Shown here: positions 6,040 through 13,064 of the stretch, piece by piece
Layout of the letters: every line of letters begins with the position of its first letter
Position numbering within the stretch: the first letter of the stretch is position 1
Assembly (NCBI GenBank): GCA_030524435.1
Contig: JAUNGS010000011.1
Coordinates: 1 to 46,973, forward strand
From: Eubacterium sp.
GTDB taxonomy: Bacteria > Bacillota > Clostridia > Eubacteriales > Eubacteriaceae
DNA: 46,973 bases
Direction: 5' to 3'
Position numbers and translations under genes: made by a program
The notes under the pieces: generated by a model
The model's input: only the letters and a program-made list of their open reading frames with translations
The model's database searches: none
What the model was told of the DNA's origin: nothing

Positions 6040-7461
6040 CTAGAATCTGAAATCCCGGCGGTTGTTTTCTCTGATTAAGCGCAGGTTTTCCTCGACGATG
6101 CCCCGGGCCTTGAGGTTGGGCACGTTCAGAATTTCCTTGTCGATGAGCTTGTCGCCCAGGGCCTTGGTGGCCGGGGAGGCGTAATCCATCAGGTATTCCT
6201 CTAAGGTCATCAGGGCGTTGGGGTGGCAGCAGTTCTGGATCTGTCCGCTTTTGCACAGGGCCATGAAACGGTCGCCGGTGCGGCCCTCGCGGTAGCAGGC
6301 AGTGCAGAAGCTGGGGATGTAGTCCATCTCCATGAGCCAGTGGACCACCTCGTCCAGGGTACGGGTGTCGCTGACGTCGAATTGTTCGGATTTTTCATCC
6401 TCGGGCTCGGGCTCGCTATAGCCGCCGACGCTGGTTCTGGAGCCGCCGCTGATCTGGGAGATCCCCAGCTTCAGGGCCTTTTCACGGCAGGCCTGGTTTT
6501 CTCTGGTGGAGATGATCATGCCGGTGTAGGGCACTGCGATGCGGATACAGGCGATGATCTTGGCAAAAATATCGTCGTCGATGCCGTTGTCGAAGGCGTC
6601 GGGGTCGATGTCGTCGGCGTGCTTTAAGCGGGGAACGCTGATGGTGTGGGGGCCGACGCCGAAGGCCGCCTCCAGGTGCTCAGCGTGCATTAAAAGGCCG
6701 GAGAACTCATAGCGGTATTTGTCCAGTCCAAAGAGAACCCCCAGGCCCACGTCGTCGATACCGCCCTCCATGGCTCTGTCCATGGCCTCGGTGTGGTAGT
6801 CGTAGTCGTGCTTGGGGCCGGTGGGGTGGAGCTCCAGGTAGCTTTCCTTGTGGTAGGTTTCCTGGAACAGGATGTAGGTGCCGATGCCCGCCTCCTTCAG
6901 CAGCCTGTAGTTGTCCACGGTGGTGGCGGCGATGTTGATGTTGACCCGGCGGATGGCGCCGTTTTTATGTTTGATGCTGTAGATGGTCTCGATGCTCTTT
7001 AAATAATAATCCATGGTGTTGCGCACCGGATCCTCGCCGGCCTCCAGGGCCAGACGCTTGTGGCCCATATCCTGGAGGGCGATGACCTCCCGCTTGATTT
7101 CCTCCTGGGTCAGCTGCTTTCTGGCAATGTGCTTGTTTTTCATGTGGTAGGGGCAGTAGGTACATCCGTTGACGCAGTAGTTGGACAGGTACAGCGGCGC
7201 GAACATGACGATGCGGTTGCCGTAGAAATCCTTTTTGATCTGCTGGGCCAGCTTGTAGATCTCCTGGTTCTTTTCCTCGATATCGCAGTCCAGGAGCACG
7301 GCGGCCTCCCTGTGGGAGAGGCCCTTGCGTTTTTTGGCCTTTTCGATGATCAGATCGATGAGCTCAGCGTTGTGCTTGTTGGCCTCGGCGTAGGCCAGGG
7401 TATCTAAAATTTCCTCGTGGTTGATAAAATCCTCAGCGTGTTTTGAATGAACGTCGTACAT
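6040..7461 (-). CDS. hydG: [FeFe]-hydrogenase H-cluster radical SAM maturase HydG
   Basis: HydG cleaves tyrosine by radical SAM chemistry to p-cresol and supplies the CO and cyanide ligands of the H-cluster as an Fe(CO)2(CN) synthon. The 473-residue protein has the CxxxCxxC radical SAM motif at C96, C100 and C103 (CVNGCTYC). The C-terminal domain carries the second cluster cysteines in CTACYREGRTGDRFM and a further Cys-rich QNCCHPNA segment. Length fits the family (about 470). The start has AAGGAGA about 7 nt before the ATG. It lies between hydE and hydF in the same direction. The 257-nt gap to hydE is unusually long and is filled with hairpins, which may separate the expression of hydE from that of hydGF. 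Confidence 0.97.
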   Translation of the reverse strand: MYDVHSKHAEDFINHEEILDTLAYAEANKHNAELIDLIIEKAKKRKGLSHREAAVLLDCDIEEKNQEIYKLAQQIKKDFYGNRIVMFAPLYLSNYCVNGCTYCPYHMKNKHIARKQLTQEEIKREVIALQDMGHKRLALEAGEDPVRNTMDYYLKSIETIYSIKHKNGAIRRVNINIAATTVDNYRLLKEAGIGTYILFQETYHKESYLELHPTGPKHDYDYHTEAMDRAMEGGIDDVGLGVLFGLDKYRYEFSGLLMHAEHLEAAFGVGPHTISVPRLKHADDIDPDAFDNGIDDDIFAKIIACIRIAVPYTGMIISTRENQACREKALKLGISQISGGSRTSVGGYSEPEPEDEKSEQFDVSDTRTLDEVVHWLMEMDYIPSFCTACYREGRTGDRFMALCKSGQIQNCCHPNALMTLEEYLMDYASPATKALGDKLIDKEILNVPNLKARGIVEENLRLIRENNRRDFRF

Positions 7462-7518
7462 AAATCTTCTCCTTGTGTTTTAATAATGATACTCGTGTGT
7501 TATGCTGTTGGAGGGCAA

Positions 7519-7713
7519 AAGGTCTTTCGCCCTTGGTGATAGACCTTAGTGATATCGGATTGCTTCGCGCAAAGCGCTCCCGCAATCCTCAAAACATTCG
7601 CACTCCGCACGTTTTTCTTCGAAAAACGGCTGCCTGCTCATGTTTTGGCGGGTCCCAAGTTCAAAAATCCTTTTGCAAGCGAGCTTGCAACGGATTTTAT
7701 GACCTTTGGACCC
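7519..7713. repeat. Chain of four successive hairpins between hydE and hydG
   Basis: The gap 7462-7718 has no gene but nearly its whole length folds. H1 is AAGGTCT (7519-7525) with AGACCTT (7541-7547). H2 is GGATTGC (7557-7563) with GCAATCC (7582-7588). H3 has outer arms CAAAACAT (7590-7597) and ATGTTTTG (7640-7647), with the inner perfect hairpin CGTTTTTC-TTC-GAAAAACG (7610-7628). H4 is a long stem, 7650-7680 with 7683-7713, 31 nt per arm with a few mismatches, closed by TTGCAAGC-GA-GCTTGCAA. This looks like a structured intergenic element or a structured RNA in the operon transcript. I do not recognise a named family. Confidence 0.75.
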
Positions 7714-7718
7714 TGGTA

Positions 7719-8759
7719 TCACATATTTTTAGAATCACCCCGGTCGGTGACGAGGTGGTGGCCGATGGCGGCCATCTGATCGGCCAAGAGCCGTTTTCCC
7801 TCGGCGGCCTCCTCACCGGAGGACAGCTTGCCGTTGTAGAGGGCGTAGTCCTTGCGGTGATCCGGAGGCGACAGGTTGGGCATGATGACGTTGGCGCCGG
7901 CCTGGATGCCCAGGGCTCTGCCCTCGGGGGTGATGGAGCCCAAGGCGGTGGTGGCGGGCAGCAGGGCCTTGGGCAAAAGCAGCCGTAAAAGCCCCAGCAT
8001 AAACAAAGTCAGCTCCAGGGTGCCCGCCGGTTCTTTGGCAAAGGGGGTATCACAGTGGGGGATAAAGGGCCCGATGCCCACCATTTGTGGATTGAGCTCC
8101 TGGATAAAAACCATGTCCCGGGCCAGATCCTCCGGCGTCTGGTAGGGGGAGCCCACCATGAAGCCAGTGCCTGTCTGGTAGCCGATGGCCTTGAGGGATC
8201 GCAGACAGTTCTGGCGGTGCTCAAGAGTCAGCTCCGGCGGGTGGAGCCTGGCGTAGTGCTCGGGATTGGCCGTCTCGTGGCGCAGCAGGTAGCGGTCGGC
8301 GCCGGCGTCGTAAAAGCGCCGGTAGGCCTCTGGGCTGCGCTCGCCGACGGACAGGGTTAGAGCACAGTCGGGATAGCGGCCCTTAATGGCCTTCACCAGA
8401 GCCGTCAGCCGGTCGTCGGTGAAATAGGGATCCTCGCCGCCCTGGAGGACGAAGGTGCGAAAGCCCAGGCTGTAGCCGACGTCACAGCAGGCCAGAATCT
8501 CATCCTCGGCGAGGCGGTAGCGCGTCACCTTTTTGTTGCTGCGCCGTATGCCGCAGTAAAGGCAGTCGTTTTTACAGATATTGGTAAACTCGATGAGGCC
8601 CCGGATAAAAATGCCCTTGCCGTAGTGGGTATCCCGGATGCGCCGGGCCCTGGAAAAAAGATCCTCGGCCAATTCTGGCGTTCGGCCCTGGATTAAGGCG
8701 GTCCACTCTGCGTGGGTCAGACGCCTCTGGGCCTCAAGCTTGTCCAAAAGAAAATTCAT
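7719..8759 (-). CDS. hydE: [FeFe]-hydrogenase H-cluster radical SAM maturase HydE
   Basis: HydE is the radical SAM enzyme that acts after HydG in building the azadithiolate-bridged 2Fe subcluster. The 346-residue protein has CxxxCxxC at C62, C66 and C69 (CKNDCLYC), the downstream GGEDPY motif typical of HydE/BioB-like enzymes, and the expected TIM-barrel segments (ERSPEAYRRFYDAGADRYLLRHET). Length is normal. The ATG at 8759 has GGGGTGAT 5 nt upstream. It is the first gene of hydE-hydG-hydF. A promoter at 9015-9043, a structured leader and a terminator just before the gene point to control by transcription attenuation. The C-terminal tail ends at a TGA-free, normal stop. Confidence 0.96.
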   Translation of the reverse strand: MNFLLDKLEAQRRLTHAEWTALIQGRTPELAEDLFSRARRIRDTHYGKGIFIRGLIEFTNICKNDCLYCGIRRSNKKVTRYRLAEDEILACCDVGYSLGFRTFVLQGGEDPYFTDDRLTALVKAIKGRYPDCALTLSVGERSPEAYRRFYDAGADRYLLRHETANPEHYARLHPPELTLEHRQNCLRSLKAIGYQTGTGFMVGSPYQTPEDLARDMVFIQELNPQMVGIGPFIPHCDTPFAKEPAGTLELTLFMLGLLRLLLPKALLPATTALGSITPEGRALGIQAGANVIMPNLSPPDHRKDYALYNGKLSSGEEAAEGKRLLADQMAAIGHHLVTDRGDSKNM

Positions 8760-9008
8760 AGATCACCCCGTGTTCTGGGTACCAAATGCAAAAAGAAAAA
8801 CCTGCTGCCTGAAAAGGCCCGCAGGTTTACGATAAAATCGAACATCAGAAAAAAGGCGGCAGTCAGATTTCCTGCGGCCGAGGACTGGCCTCGGGCGAAA
8901 AAGGGAATGCCCCGTATTGATGGCAGAAGCCACCGCACAGTGATTTTGGATTTGAGTAAATTGCAGCCTTTTCACGCAGAACGTATCTTTGTGATCAGTA
9001 CATAATTT
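8760..9008 (-). promoter_or_regulatory. Structured 5' leader of hydEGF with terminator and antiterminator, candidate riboswitch
   Basis: The predicted transcript start is near 9008, giving a leader of about 248 nt. In RNA order the sequence can form a closing stem GGUGGC (8934-8929) with GCCGCC (8860-8855) followed by six U, inner hairpins CGAGG/CCUCG (within 8878-8894) and GGGC/GCCC, and then an intrinsic terminator at 8791-8825. The segment GGCCGCAGG (8879-8871) can instead pair with the 5' arm of the terminator, CCUGCGGGCC (8825-8816), with one bulged base. This gives two mutually exclusive folds. It matches no riboswitch or T-box consensus that I know; the T-box signature is absent. Confidence 0.6.
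8791..8825 (-). terminator. Intrinsic terminator in the hydE leader
   Basis: RNA: CCUGC-GG-GCCU, loop UUUC, AGGC-A-GCAGG, then UUUUUCUUUUU. It ends about 31 nt before the hydE start codon, so it is best read as an attenuator. Confidence 0.75.
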
Positions 9009-9014
9009 GATTTG

Positions 9015-9043
9015 ATTATAACATGGACATTAAATGTTTTCAA
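9015..9043 (-). promoter_or_regulatory. Promoter of the hydEGF operon
   Basis: Minus strand: -35 TTGAAA (9043-9038), 17-nt spacer, -10 TATAAT (9020-9015). Near-consensus housekeeping sigma promoter. Confidence 0.8.
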
Positions 9044-9120
9044 TACGACGGCATCAATTATTTCAGAGGGGCGTGTAATTCTTAAATTTACGGGCTGAAC
9101 TTTTCTAAATGGCAAATTTC

Positions 9121-9129
9121 TGGTATACT
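9121..9129 (+). promoter_or_regulatory. Extended -10 promoter for the nucleotidase gene
   Basis: TGG followed by TATACT (9124-9129) forms an extended -10 element. The -35 region at normal spacing (TTTTCT, 9101-9106) is weak. The start would be near 9136, with a leader of about 115 nt. Confidence 0.5.
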
Positions 9130-9249
9130 ATAGCTATTCAAGGTAAAATTTGGCTGGGCCATTGGCATGGCCATGGCACAAAAAACAGCATTGCTTTTAT
9201 TGACACGGCGCGCTGCCCACGGCAGCTGTATCGCCGCAGGAGGACTTGT

Positions 9250-11100
9250 ATGAGGCAAACCAGAAGAATCCTGGCCCTGCTTGTTATGGCAGCGGTCATC
9301 CTTTTCTCCATGACGTCCGGCGTTTTTGCACAGCAGGACAGTCAGATCCAGGAAATCAGAATCATCCACACCAACGATACCCACGGGCGCAGCCAGGACA
9401 ACGCTGCGGGAAACAGCGGTATTTTTGGCTTTGACAGGCTCAAGACCCTGGCCGAGGGCACAGAGGAGCAGCCTGCCGCCGACCTTATCCTGGACGCCGG
9501 CGACACCTTCCACGGGCTGTCCTTTGCCACGGTGGACAAGGGGCTCAGTACCGCCAAGGTCATGAACGCCGTGGGCTACACGGCCACGACGCCGGGAAAC
9601 CACGATTTCAACTACACGGCGGATTATTTAAAAAACACCATTGGCGGCCAGCTGGACGCCGAGATTTTAAGCTGTAATATTGTGGATAAAACCACGGGAA
9701 AGCTCTACTTTGATCCCTACACGATCAAAGAGATTCCCGGGGAGTACGGCGACGACATCAAGGTGGGCATTTTAGGCATCACCAGCCCCGACATCTACTC
9801 GGCCACGGCGCCGTCAAACGTTGAAAATCTGGAATTTGCAGATCCCGTCACCTACGCCCAGAAGGCGGTGTCGGAGCTCAAGGATCAGGGCTGTACAGTC
9901 ATCATCGCCCTGGCCCACATGGGCAACTCGACCACCCTCCAGTGGAAGAGCACCGAGGTGGCCAAGCAGGTCAGCGGCATCGATCTGATCATCGACGGTC
10001 ACACCCACGTCGAGGAAAAGCATCTGGTCACCAAGGACAACGGCGAGCAGACCCTGGTGGTTCAGGCGGGCTACTACTTTAGCGCCGCCGGGGAGGTCAC
10101 TCTGAAGTACGACGCCGATCAGAAAAAGGTCGTCGGCCTCAGCACGGATGACGAAAAACTGTACAAGGCCACCGACACAGACAGGCCTGAGCAGGATGCG
10201 GACATCAAAGCGCTGATGGATGAAATCTCCCAGGAGCAGTCGAAAATTTTAGACGAGGTCGTCGGCCACACCGACCAGGAGCTGGTCTACAGCTGGGAAT
10301 TAATTCGCTGCCGCCAGACCAACCTGGGCAACGTCATCGGTGACGCCTACATCGCCGCCACCGGCGCCGACGTGGCCTTTGAAAACGCCGGCGGCATCCG
10401 CAGCGCCCTCTCTGAGGGGGATATCACCAGAGGAGACATCATCAACGTCTCGCCCTTTGGCAACTACGTGGTCACCAAGGAGATCTCGGGCCTCGATTTA
10501 CTGGATATCATTGAAAAATCCCTGGAAATCGGCAGAACGAATCAGGAGGCCTGGGACAAGCAGAACCAGGAAGCCTGGCCCTCGGGCAGCGGCTCTTTCC
10601 TGCAGTGGGGCGGCGTCAAAATCGTCTACCGGGCTGACAAGCCCGAGGGACAGCGGGTGGTTTCCGCTGAAATCCAGGGCCAGCCCATCGACATCGATAA
10701 AACCTACAAGGTGGCCACCAATCAGTACGTGGGCTCAAGCAGCACCTATCCGGCTCTGGCCAAGGCCGAGGTCATCAACGAGTACAGCAGCTGTGAGGAA
10801 ATTCTGACGGCCTATTTTTCCCAGTCGGATTGGACAAAATCCCTAGAGGAAAAATACCTTCAGGAGTACAATGAGCCCGACAATCCGCCGACGGCTCCGG
10901 AGGAGGAGACGGTGCCCCCCAGTGAGCAGCCCGAAGGCAGTTCAGGCACCCAGGTCTCTGACCAGACAGCCTCGGAGGCCCAGTCCCTCAATCCCGCCAC
11001 GGGCAGAATCGTCCACGGCGTGGTCATCACCGCAGTGGCTGTCCTCTTTGTGGCAGGCATGATCTCGGCGGTGACCTTGGTCAGGGGACATAAGGAGTAA
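9250..11100 (+). CDS. Secreted, membrane-anchored 5'-nucleotidase/2',3'-cyclic phosphodiesterase family phosphoesterase
   Basis: A 616-residue UshA/YfkN-type enzyme that probably hydrolyses nucleotides outside the membrane to salvage nucleosides and phosphate. The ATG at 9250 has GGAGG upstream and opens a clear signal peptide (residues 1-28, basic RQTRR, hydrophobic core, cleavage near VFA-QQ). The metallophosphatase domain shows NDTHG (42-46), GDTFHG (84-89), GNHDFN (116-121) and a DGHTH segment. The 5'-nucleotidase C-terminal domain follows (NLGNVIGDAYI, FENAGGIRS, SPFGNYV). A Pro/Glu/Ser linker leads to a C-terminal transmembrane helix and the basic end RGHKE, so the enzyme is anchored by a helix rather than by sortase. 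It is monocistronic, between its own promoter and a strong terminator. The exact substrate is not decided by sequence. Confidence 0.92.
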   Translation: MRQTRRILALLVMAAVILFSMTSGVFAQQDSQIQEIRIIHTNDTHGRSQDNAAGNSGIFGFDRLKTLAEGTEEQPAADLILDAGDTFHGLSFATVDKGLSTAKVMNAVGYTATTPGNHDFNYTADYLKNTIGGQLDAEILSCNIVDKTTGKLYFDPYTIKEIPGEYGDDIKVGILGITSPDIYSATAPSNVENLEFADPVTYAQKAVSELKDQGCTVIIALAHMGNSTTLQWKSTEVAKQVSGIDLIIDGHTHVEEKHLVTKDNGEQTLVVQAGYYFSAAGEVTLKYDADQKKVVGLSTDDEKLYKATDTDRPEQDADIKALMDEISQEQSKILDEVVGHTDQELVYSWELIRCRQTNLGNVIGDAYIAATGADVAFENAGGIRSALSEGDITRGDIINVSPFGNYVVTKEISGLDLLDIIEKSLEIGRTNQEAWDKQNQEAWPSGSGSFLQWGGVKIVYRADKPEGQRVVSAEIQGQPIDIDKTYKVATNQYVGSSSTYPALAKAEVINEYSSCEEILTAYFSQSDWTKSLEEKYLQEYNEPDNPPTAPEEETVPPSEQPEGSSGTQVSDQTASEAQSLNPATGRIVHGVVITAVAVLFVAGMISAVTLVRGHKE

Positions 11101-11107
11101 GTCAATT

Positions 11108-11145
11108 AAAAAAGCATTTCGATGGTTACGTCGAAATGCTTTTTT
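11108..11145 (+). terminator. Intrinsic terminator after the nucleotidase gene
   Basis: AAAAAAGCATTTCGA (11108-11122) pairs perfectly with TCGAAATGCTTTTTT (11131-11145), loop 8 nt, ending in a T-run. Confidence 0.9.
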
Positions 11146-11235
11146 TATGGGCAGCTCTGCGCTGTCCAGGGAAGGTCTTGTTTTTGTCAAAGCCGCTGTT
11201 TTAGCGGGCTTGAGCCAGGTGACACGGCTGTCGCT

Positions 11236-12165
11236 TTAGATAAAGGCCTCGATAAAGGCGAGAACTTCGCTGTAGACAAGCCGACGGTTGGCCTCGTTAA
11301 GAAGCTCGTGGCGCTTTTCGGGGTAGAGGGTGCAGGTCACCTGGGTCATGCCACAGGCCTTCATCAGTTTTTCCAGAGCAAGGACCTCTTTTCCCATGCC
11401 GCCCACGGGGTCTGCGGCGCCGGCCACCAGAAAAATCGGAAGGGACGACGGCATTTTTTTAATGTTCTTCGGGTCGCTGGCAAAGTCGATGCCGTCGAAG
11501 AGGTCGTAAAAAAATCCGGCGGTGCAGGTAAAGCCACAGAGGGGATCGGCGATGTAGGCGTCCACGTTGTCGGGGTTGGCCGAAAGCCAGTCGAAGGCGG
11601 TTCTGGCAGGCAGGAAGTGTCTGTTGTAGCCGCCGAAGGCCAGAAGATTGAGAAAGCTGGAGGGATGTCTGGGCCCGAATTTGGCGATCTCAGCCCTGGC
11701 CAGGGCCTTGCCGAGCTTTCTCATGGCAGCCCCTCGGCCCAGGGTGGTGCCCACGACAACGGCGCCGCGGTACAAATCGCCGAAGCGAATCAGGGCGCTT
11801 CTCACCGCCACGGAGCCCATGCTGTGGCCCAGAATGAACAGGGGCAGCTCGGGGTGCTGGCTTTTAATATGTGTGCTTAGCTCGCCGATATCCGAGACGA
11901 TGCGCTGCCAGCCGTCGGTTTCTGCAAAAAAGCCCAGGCTGTCCTGGGATAGTCCGGTGGCGCCGTGGCCTCGCTGGTCGATGGCGTAGACCACCAGGTT
12001 TCTGCGGCAGAGAAAGTCGGCAAATTCCCGGTAGCGGCTTGCGTGCTCGGCCATGCCGTGGACCAGAAGGATGGCGGCGCGGCTGTCCTTGAAGCGCGGG
12101 GTGCTGTAGTAGAAAATTTTGGCGCCGTCGCTGGCGGTCAGTTGGTGGGTGTCAAATGGTATCAT
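11236..12165 (-). CDS. Alpha/beta hydrolase, lysophospholipase/monoacylglycerol lipase-like (serine aminopeptidase S33 fold)
   Basis: A 309-residue cytoplasmic hydrolase. It shows the oxyanion-hole motif LLVHGMAEH (residues 33-41), the DQRGHG segment (63-68) and the nucleophile elbow GHSMGS with Ser115. The C-terminal DP(V) and the later histidine (RHELLNE) fit the acid and base of the triad. These are hallmarks of the Hydrolase_4 (PldB/YtpA-like) group, which act on lysophospholipids or monoacylglycerols. The real substrate is unknown. It is convergent with the nucleotidase gene and divergent from the MBL-fold gene. The start ATG at 12165 has GGGAGG upstream. No signal peptide is seen. Confidence 0.88.
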   Translation of the reverse strand: MIPFDTHQLTASDGAKIFYYSTPRFKDSRAAILLVHGMAEHASRYREFADFLCRRNLVVYAIDQRGHGATGLSQDSLGFFAETDGWQRIVSDIGELSTHIKSQHPELPLFILGHSMGSVAVRSALIRFGDLYRGAVVVGTTLGRGAAMRKLGKALARAEIAKFGPRHPSSFLNLLAFGGYNRHFLPARTAFDWLSANPDNVDAYIADPLCGFTCTAGFFYDLFDGIDFASDPKNIKKMPSSLPIFLVAGAADPVGGMGKEVLALEKLMKACGMTQVTCTLYPEKRHELLNEANRRLVYSEVLAFIEAFI

Positions 12166-12216
12166 GCTTCCTCCCTTGTGATCTGCTTAAATTCCCCAGA
12201 GAAAGGGGCAAATGGC

Positions 12217-12244
12217 TTGAGAACGAGCCAATTTCGTGTATAAT
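12217..12244 (+). promoter_or_regulatory. Promoter of the MBL-comEC-holA operon
   Basis: TTGAGA (12217-12222), 16-nt spacer, TATAAT (12239-12244). The start would be near 12251, about 70 nt before the first gene. Confidence 0.65.
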
Positions 12245-12323
12245 GGTATTATAACACGAAAGAGAGACAGGGCTCCACAAAATTCGGTGAATCCGGTTTG
12301 TGAAGCGCTGATGGAGGTTTACG

Positions 12324-13034
12324 ATGAAGCTGACGGTTTTAGGCAATACTGGCCCCTACCCAAGGGCCGAGGGCGCCTGCTCAGGCTATCTTTTGGAGCA
12401 CGGCGACGCCAAAATTTTACTGGATCTGGGCAACGGCACCCTGGCCAACTACAGAATTCTCGGGAAGCTTGAGGATATCACGGCCATTATCTGCTCCCAC
12501 CTGCACCCCGATCACATTTCAGATCTGTTTGTGCTGCGGTACGCATTGGAATTTGCAGGAAAAACGGTTCCCCTTTACGCACCGGAAAATCCGGCGGAGG
12601 AATTTGCCAGGCTGCCCTACAAAGAGGCTTTTGCGGTCACGCCCATCAAGGAGGATCTAACCCTGGAGCTTGGGGGTCTCACCATCACCTTCAGGGAAAT
12701 GCGCCACCCCTACCAGGATTTCGCCATCAAGGTCACCGACGGCAAGACCACCTTCGTTTACACCGGGGACACCGCCCTCTGCGACGCCTTAACGGAATTC
12801 TGTGACGGCGCTGATGTGCTCCTCTGTGACTCGGCCTTTTTGGAGGATATAGATTCAGAGATCCACCTGTCTTTGGAAAAGGCGATTCAGGTGGGCAACG
12901 CCTCCGGGGCGCGGCGCTTAATTTTAACCCACTTCAATCCGGAGATTTCGCCCCAGCGCTACTACGAAATTGGCAACGGCCGATTCAAGGGGCGTCTGTC
13001 CAAGGCTGAGATTATGGCAAGCTTCTCCTTCTGA
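12324..13034 (+). CDS. MBL-fold metallohydrolase (RNase Z/phosphodiesterase-like)
   Basis: A 236-residue metallo-beta-lactamase fold protein. It shows the zinc motif SHLHPDH (HxHxDH type) near residues 59-65, a later TGDT segment with the bridging Asp, and a C-terminal LTHFNPE that supplies the last His. The N-terminal MKLTVLGNTGPYPR is typical of the RNase Z/ElaC-like branch of small MBL proteins with unassigned substrates. It precedes comEC by 30 nt on the same strand, and a promoter lies directly upstream. Start ATG at 12324 has GGAGGT 4-5 nt before. It may act on phosphodiesters, but I cannot assign a substrate. Confidence 0.85.
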   Translation: MKLTVLGNTGPYPRAEGACSGYLLEHGDAKILLDLGNGTLANYRILGKLEDITAIICSHLHPDHISDLFVLRYALEFAGKTVPLYAPENPAEEFARLPYKEAFAVTPIKEDLTLELGGLTITFREMRHPYQDFAIKVTDGKTTFVYTGDTALCDALTEFCDGADVLLCDSAFLEDIDSEIHLSLEKAIQVGNASGARRLILTHFNPEISPQRYYEIGNGRFKGRLSKAEIMASFSF

Positions 13035-13064
13035 CAAGGGCTTTAAGGATAGGGGGAGAATTAC

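Noticed and set aside
8760..9008. T-box or known riboswitch in the hydE leader
   Set aside because: No T-box sequence and no SAM, cobalamin, FMN, TPP or lysine consensus could be recognised; described as unassigned.
9088..9603. 171-codon minus-strand frame at the nucleotidase start
   Set aside because: Antisense to a signal peptide and metallophosphatase motifs that are clearly real.
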